In this document: positions 1 to 7,524 of the stretch, piece after piece | Layout of the letters: every line of letters begins with the position of its first letter | Numbering within the stretch: position 1 is the first letter of the stretch | DNA from: Comamonas sp. lk | Lineage (GTDB): Bacteria; Pseudomonadota; Gammaproteobacteria; Burkholderiales; Burkholderiaceae_C | Length of the DNA: 64,000 nt | Assembly (NCBI GenBank): GCA_945925985.1 | Contig: CAMELV010000005.1 | Coordinates: forward strand, 62,001-126,000 | Direction: 5' to 3' | Translations under genes and position numbers: made by a program | Notes under the pieces: model-generated | Databases searched by the model: none | Seen by the model: the letters and a program-made list of their open reading frames with translations, nothing else | What the model was told of the DNA's origin: nothing

Positions 1-2
1 TG

Positions 3-134
3 TCACGAACAGAGCGTCATTTTGAAACCATGGCGGCATTGCGTGACGACCATGCTGCGGAGCAATTGGCGCACGGCCTGAGCGTGACCGCCCACGACAA
101 CTGGCTTGTGGTCCAGCCGCATGAGATCGGGTAA
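3..134 (+). CDS. C-terminal fragment of a CDS cut by the window edge (possibly a GntR/FCD regulator)
   Basis: The frame is open from base 3 to a TAA at 132-134 and encodes the last 43 residues of a protein starting upstream of the window. The segment (..ERHFETMAALRDDHAAEQ..) is amphipathic, with an alternating His/Asp pattern like the last helix of FCD-type effector domains in GntR regulators. That identification is only a guess from a short tail. It lies 59 bp upstream of the methyltransferase gene on the same strand, so it could be its regulator or simply the preceding gene. Confidence 0.4.
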   Translation, partial: SRTERHFETMAALRDDHAAEQLAHGLSVTAHDNWLVVQPHEIG

Positions 135-193
135 AGTCGGCACGCTGGGTCATCGGCCCTGTCTTCTACCTAATTCCTACGACTACTGCGACC

Positions 194-1258
194 ATGTCCG
201 AACCCTCCAACAACCGGTTTTCAAGCCTGTTAGCCTCCCGTCCTTGGTTGCTGGCAGATGGCGCCACCGGCAGTAACTTGTTTGACGTGGGCCTGATGTC
301 CGGCGATGCCCCCGAGCTTTGGAACATTGACCACCCTGACCGCATCAGGGCGCTCCACCAAGGCTTTGTCGAGGCCGGTGCCGACATCATTCTCACCAAC
401 AGCTTTGGCGGCACCACCTACCGACTGAAGCTGCACAACGCTCAAACCCGGGTGGCAGAGATCAATCTAGCGGCTGCCCGTTTGGCCAGGCAAGTTGCCG
501 ATGCCAGCGGTCGCGTGGTGGCGGTGGCCGGTAGCATGGGGCCTACGGGCGAAATCATGGAACCCATCGGGCCATTGAGCTTCGAGTTGGCGAAAGAGGC
601 TTTCGCCGAACAAGCCAGAAGTCTGGCCGAAGGTGGGGCGGACGTCCTTTGGCTGGAAACTATGTCCTCCAAGGAAGAGGTCGAGGCGGCCGTGGCTGGG
701 GCGGCCACTGTGGGCCTGCCCATTGTGTGCACGCTGAGTTTTGACACCAATGGTCGCACCATGATGGGTATTTCGCCCAGTGACTTTGCCGGGCTAGAGA
801 AAACCTTCACGCCGCGCCTGGCTGCCTGCGGCACCAATTGCGGGACGGGCGCGTCTGAATTGGTGGCCTGCATCCACAACTTGGCTGAGGCGATGGGGCC
901 AGAAGTGGTGTTGGTTGCCAAAGGCAACTGCGGTATTCCCCAGTATGTCGACGGTGCCATCTGCTACAACGGCACGCCCGAACTGATGGCCGTGTACGCC
1001 AAAATGGCGCTTGATGCAGGCGCTCGCATCATCGGGGGCTGCTGCGGCACCACTGCCAGGCATCTGCGCGCGATGCGTGAGGCGCTTGACAGCCATACGC
1101 GCGGCATTAGCCCAGCGCTTGAAGCCATTGTTAGCCAGTTGGGTGATGTTTCAACGGGCGCCCGTGCGCAATGGGGTGGCGAGCAAAGTCGCTTGGGTGG
1201 TGCTGCGCCCGGCGCCAACCTGGCGCGCGGGCGTGGCCGGCGATCGGGCGGCGCCTGA
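194..1258 (+). CDS. bmt: Betaine-homocysteine S-methyltransferase
   Basis: A 354-residue cytosolic enzyme that moves a methyl group from glycine betaine to homocysteine, giving methionine and dimethylglycine. The TIM-barrel homocysteine S-methyltransferase fold is clear: LADGATGSNLF at 20-30 and the three zinc-binding cysteines, C216 in GTNCGTG and C283/C284 in GGCCGTT. From memory it matches the rhizobial Bmt type closely, and it has the extra C-terminal tail (about 295-354) rich in Gly/Arg/Ala. It feeds dimethylglycine to the flavoprotein dehydrogenases encoded downstream. No clear Shine-Dalgarno is seen before the ATG. It meets the next, convergent gene tail to tail with one base between the stops. 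Confidence 0.88.
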   Translation: MSEPSNNRFSSLLASRPWLLADGATGSNLFDVGLMSGDAPELWNIDHPDRIRALHQGFVEAGADIILTNSFGGTTYRLKLHNAQTRVAEINLAAARLARQVADASGRVVAVAGSMGPTGEIMEPIGPLSFELAKEAFAEQARSLAEGGADVLWLETMSSKEEVEAAVAGAATVGLPIVCTLSFDTNGRTMMGISPSDFAGLEKTFTPRLAACGTNCGTGASELVACIHNLAEAMGPEVVLVAKGNCGIPQYVDGAICYNGTPELMAVYAKMALDAGARIIGGCCGTTARHLRAMREALDSHTRGISPALEAIVSQLGDVSTGARAQWGGEQSRLGGAAPGANLARGRGRRSGGA

Positions 1259-1259
1259 G

Positions 1260-3272
1260 CTAAAGTAAGTTGCGTTTGATTTTTTTGTCCCATTCTCGCA
1301 CCAGAACTTTGGTGTCGCCTTCGTAGGCTTCAAGCCGACCCGTGACATGCCAATGGGTGGCCGTGGCGGTCATGGTCGAGTAGGTCTCGGTCCGCACTTT
1401 CCACTCGCCACGCGAGGTCTCTGTGGACCAATGGCACTCTTGCCGGGCGGATAAAGGATCGGCGGGCAGTATGCTGTACGACTCACGACCACAGCCCCAG
1501 GTGCACAACCCGTGCTCGTCGATCACGTTTCGGCCAAAGTCATCAACGATGCTCATGCGGCGCTCGCCGGTACGCTGGTCCACCAGCAATTCCCGCTTGT
1601 TCCACGGCTTGTCCAGCACGGTCAGCTTGACGGCAGGTGCCGCTTCTGCCGGGGCAAAAACGGGCGCCTTTTCATTGCGGCTGGGTTTGCGGACTGGCAC
1701 ATCGATGTGGCTCGCCCCAGTCTGTACGGTCAGCGTCACCGGTTCGGGGGCTGGCCAGATCAACGGCCAGTAGCTGGTTGAAATCGAAACCCGCAGGCGG
1801 TGGCCCTTGGGGATGCGGTAGGCCACGTCATCGAGTTGGATTTTCAGCGTGTAGGTTTTGCCTGGCTCTAGGGCTTCAGGGTGTTCGTGACTGTCGCGAT
1901 GGCACAGATTGGCCACGGCGTAAGTCAGGCGGGACACCGCGCCATCTGGCCATACCGCGTTCAGTCTTACGGCTGCCACTGCCACTGGCCTGTTGGCGCT
2001 GACTCTAAGGTTCAAAACGGGCGCTCCGACCAAGTCCATATCCCGTGTCAAGGGCGCTGAATCAAAAGTCAGCGAGCCAGCGTCGTCCTGCCGCTGGTCC
2101 CCCGGGAACTCCGGGCCCATCCAGATGATGCAGTACTCACCGCTGTCAGCGCCGGTATGTTGCGGCGAGCTGATGGGGCGTTTGATTTTGGCGCCGGCGT
2201 CGCGGCCCAGACCGTCCGGGTTCAGGTGCCAGCGCTGCAGTTCGTGCCGGTCGGCCGGCCACACCTGGTCGCTGACCCAGCGCCCGGGGATATGTGCCAC
2301 AGAGGCGCCGGGCCGGCCCAGGTCCATGATGTAGGTGCGAAAGGCTGGGTCTTGCTCGACCCCGGTCGGCTGGTCTTTAAGCCAACGGTCCCACCAGCGC
2401 AGCGCTTCCTGCAGAAAGCCGATGCGTGGCTCAGGCACAGCGAAATGTGGGTACTTGTGCGCCCAAGGGCCAATAATGCCTTTGACGGGCGCCTGAATGC
2501 TGCTCACCAGGCGCGGTACGGCGTTGGTATAGGCGTCGTTCCAGCCGCCAATGGCCAGCACGGCGGCATCAATGGCGCCGATGTCCTCGCACACCGAGCC
2601 ATGCTTCCAGTAGGCATCACGGTGCGGGTGTTCCAGCCAGGGGACAGCCAGCAAGGGCTCGGCCTGCAGTCGTGCCAGCCACATGTCGCGCCAGTGGTCG
2701 CCGACCAGCGCTGGGTCTGGCGGGCGTGATGAATAGGCAAACATGGTGGCCGACCAGCCCAGGTTCTCATTGAGCAAGCACCCGCCTTTGTAGTGGATGT
2801 CGTCACTGTAGCGGTCGTCGGTGGAGCACAGGGTGATGATGGCCTTCAGGCCCGGCGGCCGGCGTGCCGCAACCTGCAGGCCGTTAAAGCCGCCCCAAGA
2901 GATGCCCATCATGCCGACCTCGCCCGTGCACCAGGGTTGCTGCACCAGCCAGGCGATCACGGCCTCGGCGTCGGCCAGTTCCTGTTCCGCGTACTCGTCC
3001 AGCATGATGCCGTCTGAGTCGCCGTTGCCGCGCATGTCTACCCGCACGCAGGCGTAGCCATGTCCTGCCAGGTACGGATGGGTCAAGGCATCGCGCACGA
3101 TGGTGCCGTCTCGCTTGCGATAGGGCAGGTACTCCAGCACCGCCGGCACCGGTTTTTTGTCGCTATCGGTCGGCAGCCATAGTCGCGCCGCGAGTTGGGT
3201 CCCGTCTGGCAGTGGAATCAGCGTGTGGGGAATTTCGCGGACCTTGCGCGGAAACGATTTGACTGTCTTCAT
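1260..3272 (-). CDS. CocE/NonD family hydrolase
   Basis: A 670-residue alpha/beta hydrolase of the Xaa-Pro dipeptidyl-peptidase/cocaine-esterase type. The nucleophile elbow GISWGG places Ser125, preceded by the oxyanion-type region LEYLPYRKRDGT (47-57) and RVDMRGNGDSDG (78-88). The C-terminal part has the jelly-roll X-Pro dipeptidyl-peptidase domain (HRLRVSIS). The start is set at MKTVKSF, where AAAGGCACTGGCACC precedes the ATG; the open frame extends 32 codons further, but that part has no family character. The substrate is unknown; amide or ester hydrolysis of an N-methylated compound would fit the neighbours. It is transcribed divergently from the HyuA-like gene across a 185-bp gap. Confidence 0.8.
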   Translation of the reverse strand: MKTVKSFPRKVREIPHTLIPLPDGTQLAARLWLPTDSDKKPVPAVLEYLPYRKRDGTIVRDALTHPYLAGHGYACVRVDMRGNGDSDGIMLDEYAEQELADAEAVIAWLVQQPWCTGEVGMMGISWGGFNGLQVAARRPPGLKAIITLCSTDDRYSDDIHYKGGCLLNENLGWSATMFAYSSRPPDPALVGDHWRDMWLARLQAEPLLAVPWLEHPHRDAYWKHGSVCEDIGAIDAAVLAIGGWNDAYTNAVPRLVSSIQAPVKGIIGPWAHKYPHFAVPEPRIGFLQEALRWWDRWLKDQPTGVEQDPAFRTYIMDLGRPGASVAHIPGRWVSDQVWPADRHELQRWHLNPDGLGRDAGAKIKRPISSPQHTGADSGEYCIIWMGPEFPGDQRQDDAGSLTFDSAPLTRDMDLVGAPVLNLRVSANRPVAVAAVRLNAVWPDGAVSRLTYAVANLCHRDSHEHPEALEPGKTYTLKIQLDDVAYRIPKGHRLRVSISTSYWPLIWPAPEPVTLTVQTGASHIDVPVRKPSRNEKAPVFAPAEAAPAVKLTVLDKPWNKRELLVDQRTGERRMSIVDDFGRNVIDEHGLCTWGCGRESYSILPADPLSARQECHWSTETSRGEWKVRTETYSTMTATATHWHVTGRLEAYEGDTKVLVREWDKKIKRNLL

Positions 3273-3457
3273 GGTGCCAGTGCCTTTGTTTTTGTGTCTC
3301 TCACCAGACTGAGCATAAGTGAATCGCAGGTCTGAATCAATATGTGTCCGGTGGCTTTGAATCGCCACGCTGGCATTTGCAGCATGACATTGGTGGCAAA
3401 CTCTCTCCTGACCAAATTGGCTCTCATTTCACTCCTTACAAACCCCTACGCCCCTCT

Positions 3458-5482
3458 ATGACCGATCTCCCAAGTGCCCCATCCCCGTCGTCGACCTATT
3501 TGGTGGGAGTGGACACCGGCGGCACCTACACAGACGCGGCCATCATTGACGCTGCCAGTCACCGCGTCATTGCCTCTGCCAAGGCCATCACGACCAAGGG
3601 CGACTTGGCCATTGGCGTGGCGGAGGCGATCACCCGCGCTGTCGGTTTGTTGCCACAAGGCCTGCAGCCGCAACATATTTCGCTGGTGTCGGTGTCCACC
3701 ACGCTGGCCACCAATGCAGTGGTGGAGGGGCATGGCAGTGCCGTCGGCGTGGTGTTGATCGGTTTTGATGCCGCCATGGTCGCGCGCACCGGTATCGCCC
3801 AAGCTTTCCCTGGGATGCCGGTTGAGTCGGTGGCTGGTGGGCATGACCACAATGGTGACGCCCGTGTGCCGCTGGATACGGAGGCACTGGAGGCCGCGCT
3901 GGCACGCATGGCTGACAAAGTGGATGCCTTCGCCGTGGCTGGTGCCTTTGCCGTGCGCAATGCGGCACATGAGCATGCGGCACGTGAGCTGATTGTGGCG
4001 CGCACGGGCAAGCCGGTGACCTTATCGACCGAGCTGTCTTCCTCGCTCGATGCACCGCGCCGGGCCTTGACGGCGGCCCTCAATGCCCGGCTGATCTCCC
4101 GGGTGAGCAATTTGATCGAGGCCGTGCAACGGGCCATGGCGCAGCTGCAAATTCGTTGCCCGCTGATGATCGTCAAGGGTGACGGCACTTTGGCGCTTGC
4201 CGAATCGGTGGTGACACGACCGATCGAAACTGTGTTGTCGGGGCCCGCCGCCAGCCTGGTCGGCGCTCAATGGCTGTCGGGGTTGGACAGCTTCATCATG
4301 TCAGACATGGGGGGTACCACCACGGACCTGGGTGTGCTGCTGAATGGGCGACCACGCGTCGCATCGGATGGCGCCGAGGTTGGAGGCTGGCGCACCATGG
4401 TGCGGGCGATTGATGTTCGCACCATTGGCTTGGGCGGCGACAGCGAAGTGCTGCTCGGGCCGCAGGGCAAGCTCAGCATCAGCACACAGCGGATCGTGCC
4501 GGTGGCGTTGGTGGGCCAGCGCTACCCCGAGGTGCTGGCCATGCTGGAGGCTGACCTGGCCGATGTCGATGGTGGCAGTTCTATGCAGGGTCGGTTTGTG
4601 TTGTTGCCTTTTGGCGCCCGTGCTGATTCACCCACAGGTGAGTTGACCGCACGCGAGCGTGAGGTCCTGGAGCAGATTGGCGAACGCCCGCAAGCCTTGC
4701 GCAAGGTGGCCCATTCGTTGTCGGCGCAGCGTGCGATCAGCTCCCTGCGGCGTAAAGGCTTGATCCAGCTCAGCGGTTTCACACCGTCGGATGCTGCGCA
4801 TGTGCTGGGTTTACAAGCCAACTGGTCCAGCGAGGCGGCCAAGCTGGCGGGCCAACTCGGGGCCCGCTTGCGCGAAATGAAGTTCCCGACGCCCGAGCGC
4901 ACCGAGCAATTTGCGCGAGATGTCTGGAACGAGACCGTGCGGCTGACCGGGCGTGCCATTTTGGACACCGCTTTGGGCGTCAAACTGGCCGATGACCAGC
5001 TGCTCGATGCCGTCTGTCGAGGCCATACTCTACTGGGCTTGGCAACGGTTAGCCTGAAACCGAGCGTGCCCGTGGTGGCCGTGGGTGGACCGGTCAAGGT
5101 GTATTACCCTGAGGTGGCGCGGCGCTTGGGTTGCGATATGGTGTTTCCCGATTACTGCGATGTGGCCAATGCAGTCGGCGCGGCAACCGGTGTGGTCGCC
5201 CAGACCGTGGTGGTGCGCGTTGCCGGCGACGGCAGTGGTGTGTTCGTAGTTCATTCCACGGTGGGCACCCAGCAGTATCGCGACCCGGCGGAAGCCCTGG
5301 GCCAAGCCACCAAGATGGCGCGCGAGGCGGCCCGAACCGCGGTGCTGGCCATGGGGGCACAGGCGCCAGAGGTCAAGCTCACCCTGCAAAAGACCATGCT
5401 GCCCAACGCCACCAGTGATACCGGACTGCTGGAAGCCGTGATCACTGCAGAGGCGATCGGGCGGCCCAATGCGGCGGCCTGA
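3458..5482 (+). CDS. HyuA-like hydantoinase/oxoprolinase-family ASKHA protein with an inserted helix-turn-helix-like segment
   Basis: A 674-residue protein of the hydantoinase A/oxoprolinase family (actin-like ATPase fold). The N-terminal nucleotide-binding motif VDTGGTYTDA is at 18-27 and the second phosphate motif SDMGGTTTDLG is near 282-292. No HyuB partner is encoded nearby, so it is unlikely to be a classical two-subunit hydantoinase. Residues about 393-450 (TAREREVLEQIGERP .. SLRRKGLIQLSGFTPSDAAHVLG) look like a winged helix followed by the family's GFTPSDAAHVLG signature. The start at MTDLPSAP is chosen because the 38 upstream codons look non-coding. It has exactly the same length as the paralogue at 60245-62269, and each lies in a locus with one MttB-like gene. 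It may act in methylhydantoin hydrolysis or as an ATP-dependent helper of the methyltransferase; both are inference. Confidence 0.8.
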   Translation: MTDLPSAPSPSSTYLVGVDTGGTYTDAAIIDAASHRVIASAKAITTKGDLAIGVAEAITRAVGLLPQGLQPQHISLVSVSTTLATNAVVEGHGSAVGVVLIGFDAAMVARTGIAQAFPGMPVESVAGGHDHNGDARVPLDTEALEAALARMADKVDAFAVAGAFAVRNAAHEHAARELIVARTGKPVTLSTELSSSLDAPRRALTAALNARLISRVSNLIEAVQRAMAQLQIRCPLMIVKGDGTLALAESVVTRPIETVLSGPAASLVGAQWLSGLDSFIMSDMGGTTTDLGVLLNGRPRVASDGAEVGGWRTMVRAIDVRTIGLGGDSEVLLGPQGKLSISTQRIVPVALVGQRYPEVLAMLEADLADVDGGSSMQGRFVLLPFGARADSPTGELTAREREVLEQIGERPQALRKVAHSLSAQRAISSLRRKGLIQLSGFTPSDAAHVLGLQANWSSEAAKLAGQLGARLREMKFPTPERTEQFARDVWNETVRLTGRAILDTALGVKLADDQLLDAVCRGHTLLGLATVSLKPSVPVVAVGGPVKVYYPEVARRLGCDMVFPDYCDVANAVGAATGVVAQTVVVRVAGDGSGVFVVHSTVGTQQYRDPAEALGQATKMAREAARTAVLAMGAQAPEVKLTLQKTMLPNATSDTGLLEAVITAEAIGRPNAAA

Positions 5483-5501
5483 GCTGACGGGGTGGGCTAA
5501 C

Positions 5502-6854
5502 TCAGTGCGGCAAAGTGCCCGAGTCACGGCTCGCCAGTAGCGCAAGCACCTTGGTGAGTCCCTGGGTCAGTTGATCCAGCGTGCCTGCGCTGTTCAGACT
5601 GATCCGGATGGCCCTGGGAGCCGGCGTGCGGCCTGCGACAAACTGGTCTGCCGTTCGCACCAGCACGCCCACCTGTCGCAGCGCGGCTGCAAAGCTGGAC
5701 GAGGTCCAGATCTCTGGTAAGGGCAGCCATAGGTGTGGGTGGTCCGGGCGCCAGCGGTAACCCAGCCCTGACAAGATCCGGTGCGCCAGTTGTTGCCGCT
5801 CGGCGATGTGAGCACGTTGCAGGCCGATCAGACGCTGGGCCTCGCCGTTGGCCAGCCATTGCGTGGCGATCTCAGGCATCAAGGGCGCAACCATCCAGCA
5901 ATCGGCCCGTATGCTCGCGGCTACTTTGTCCAGCCAGGCCGGCGAGGCTTCCAGAAAACCGACGCGCAAACCAGGGGCGAAGACCTTGCTCATGCTGGCC
6001 ATCAAAAAACTGTGGTTCGGCAGCAAGGTCGAAATCGCCGGTGGTGGATTCGCCAGCACGGCCGCGTGCACCACGTCTTCCATTAACAGCAGGTTACGGC
6101 GTTGGACAACAGCCGCAATCGCCTCGCGGCGCGCGCTGCTCATGGTGCTGGTTGTCGGGTTGTGCAGGGTCGGTGAACAAAAAAGCAGTTTGCCTTGGAA
6201 GGTCTGGGCGGCGCGGTCCAAGGCATCGGGCTGCAGGCCCTCATCGTCCATGGCCACGCCGATCACCTGTAAGCGGAGTGAGCGCGCCAGTGACAGCAAG
6301 CCCGGGTAGGTGAGTGACTCGGTCAGCAAGGTGTCACCAGGCCGGGCAATAGTTCGCAACACGCCGGCGAGTGCGTGCTGGGCACCGTGGGTCACCATCA
6401 CGCGGTTCCAGTCACCGCTGGTGCCAAAGGTGCGCAGCCAGTCCGCACCAATCATGCGGTGCCGCTTGACACCGGTTTCCGGTTGGTAAAGCAACAACTC
6501 AGCCAAGCGGTTCGGGTCCTGCCTCAGCTGATCGAAAACGCCCAGCAAAGCCACACTTTCATCATTGGGGACGGCGACGTTGTAGGCCAGGTCAATCGGG
6601 GCGTTCGCGTTTGTCGAGCCATCTTGGTTTGTCGCCGCATTGAGATGCCGCACATAGGTGCCGTCGCCGACCCGCGCTGTGGCCAGCCCCCGTCGCTCCA
6701 GGCTGGCATAGGCCCGGCTCACCGTGCCGGTGGTCACCCCCAGCCGTTTGGCCAGCACCCGGTGAGGCGGCAGTTTGTCGCCAGCGGCCAACTGACCCGT
6801 CAAAATGGTTTGCGACAGGTCGGATGCAATGGCGTGGTATTTGGGCGTCGGCAC
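5502..6854 (-). CDS. MocR-type regulator (GntR HTH fused to aminotransferase-like domain)
   Basis: A 450-residue MocR/PdxR-type protein. The N-terminal GntR winged helix (about 5-70) is unmistakable, with LPPHRVLAKRLGVTTGTVSRAY followed by GLATARVGDGTYV. The rest is a fold-type I aminotransferase domain, with the likely PLP-lysine in SMSKVFAPGLRVGF. The start is GTG. It is the last gene of a minus-strand run (flavoprotein, XRE-cupin, MocR), 39 bp after the XRE-cupin gene. Regulators of this class often sense amino acids or PLP adducts and control the genes beside them; here the methylglycine genes are the natural targets, but this is inferred from context. Confidence 0.85.
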   Translation of the reverse strand: MPTPKYHAIASDLSQTILTGQLAAGDKLPPHRVLAKRLGVTTGTVSRAYASLERRGLATARVGDGTYVRHLNAATNQDGSTNANAPIDLAYNVAVPNDESVALLGVFDQLRQDPNRLAELLLYQPETGVKRHRMIGADWLRTFGTSGDWNRVMVTHGAQHALAGVLRTIARPGDTLLTESLTYPGLLSLARSLRLQVIGVAMDDEGLQPDALDRAAQTFQGKLLFCSPTLHNPTTSTMSSARREAIAAVVQRRNLLLMEDVVHAAVLANPPPAISTLLPNHSFLMASMSKVFAPGLRVGFLEASPAWLDKVAASIRADCWMVAPLMPEIATQWLANGEAQRLIGLQRAHIAERQQLAHRILSGLGYRWRPDHPHLWLPLPEIWTSSSFAAALRQVGVLVRTADQFVAGRTPAPRAIRISLNSAGTLDQLTQGLTKVLALLASRDSGTLPH

Positions 6855-6893
6855 AGTGAGGGTCAGTGACTGAGCAGTGTCATACCGACGCGT

Positions 6894-7523
6894 TCAGTAG
6901 TGCGGCGGGGTGATGACCCACAGCACGCGGGTGGGAATATCAGCCGGGTTGGCACAACGATGAACCTCGGCGCTCTTGAATGAGAAACTGTCACCCTCCT
7001 GCAGCCGGAAGTGACGGTCTGAGACCCACAGGTCCAGGGTGCCCGCCAGCACAACCCCGGCTTCGGCACCGTCGTGGCTGTAGTTTTCACTGTCGGCACC
7101 GGGCTCGATGGTGCTGATCAGCAGTTCCAGCGGGCCGCTCAAGTTGGGTGAAAGTAATTCTTCGGTGATGCCCAGGCCGGTGAAAGACAGGCGCCGCCGG
7201 TGCTGGGCCCGGACCACAATGTCGCGCTCATGGGCAGCACCTTGAGGCCCGTCCTGGAAAAACCAGTTCATGTGCACGCCAAGGGCATCGCTGATTTTTT
7301 TCAAAACGCCAATCGGCAGGCGTGACTGGTTGCGTTCAAGCTGGCTCAGGTAGCCTACAGAGATGCCGGCCAATTGCGCAACTTCCTTGAGCGTCATGGC
7401 CTTGATCTGGCGCAGTTCACGCAATTGCTCGCCGATGGCGGCCTCTGGGTCAAGCTGCTGCGGGCTGGCCTCGACCCGCGCCGACACGTCGGGCAGAGGC
7501 AGGCTCAGCGCTTGAATGGCCAT
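6894..7523 (-). CDS. XRE-family regulator with C-terminal cupin domain
   Basis: A 209-residue cytosolic regulator. Residues about 30-90 are an XRE/Cro helix-turn-helix (LREL..MTLKEVAQLAGISVGYLSQLERNQSRL). Residues about 135-205 form a cupin barrel (GAEAGVVLAGTLDLWV .. LQEGDSFSFKSAEVHRCANP). This architecture (PuuR type) is common for regulators of amine and amino-acid catabolism. The start MAIQALSL lies one base after the TAA of the upstream dehydrogenase gene (TAA-C-ATG), so translation is probably coupled; the much longer open frame upstream is a shadow inside that gene. Its target may be the palindrome at 10054-10080. Confidence 0.85.
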   Translation of the reverse strand: MAIQALSLPLPDVSARVEASPQQLDPEAAIGEQLRELRQIKAMTLKEVAQLAGISVGYLSQLERNQSRLPIGVLKKISDALGVHMNWFFQDGPQGAAHERDIVVRAQHRRRLSFTGLGITEELLSPNLSGPLELLISTIEPGADSENYSHDGAEAGVVLAGTLDLWVSDRHFRLQEGDSFSFKSAEVHRCANPADIPTRVLWVITPPHY

Positions 7524-7524
7524 G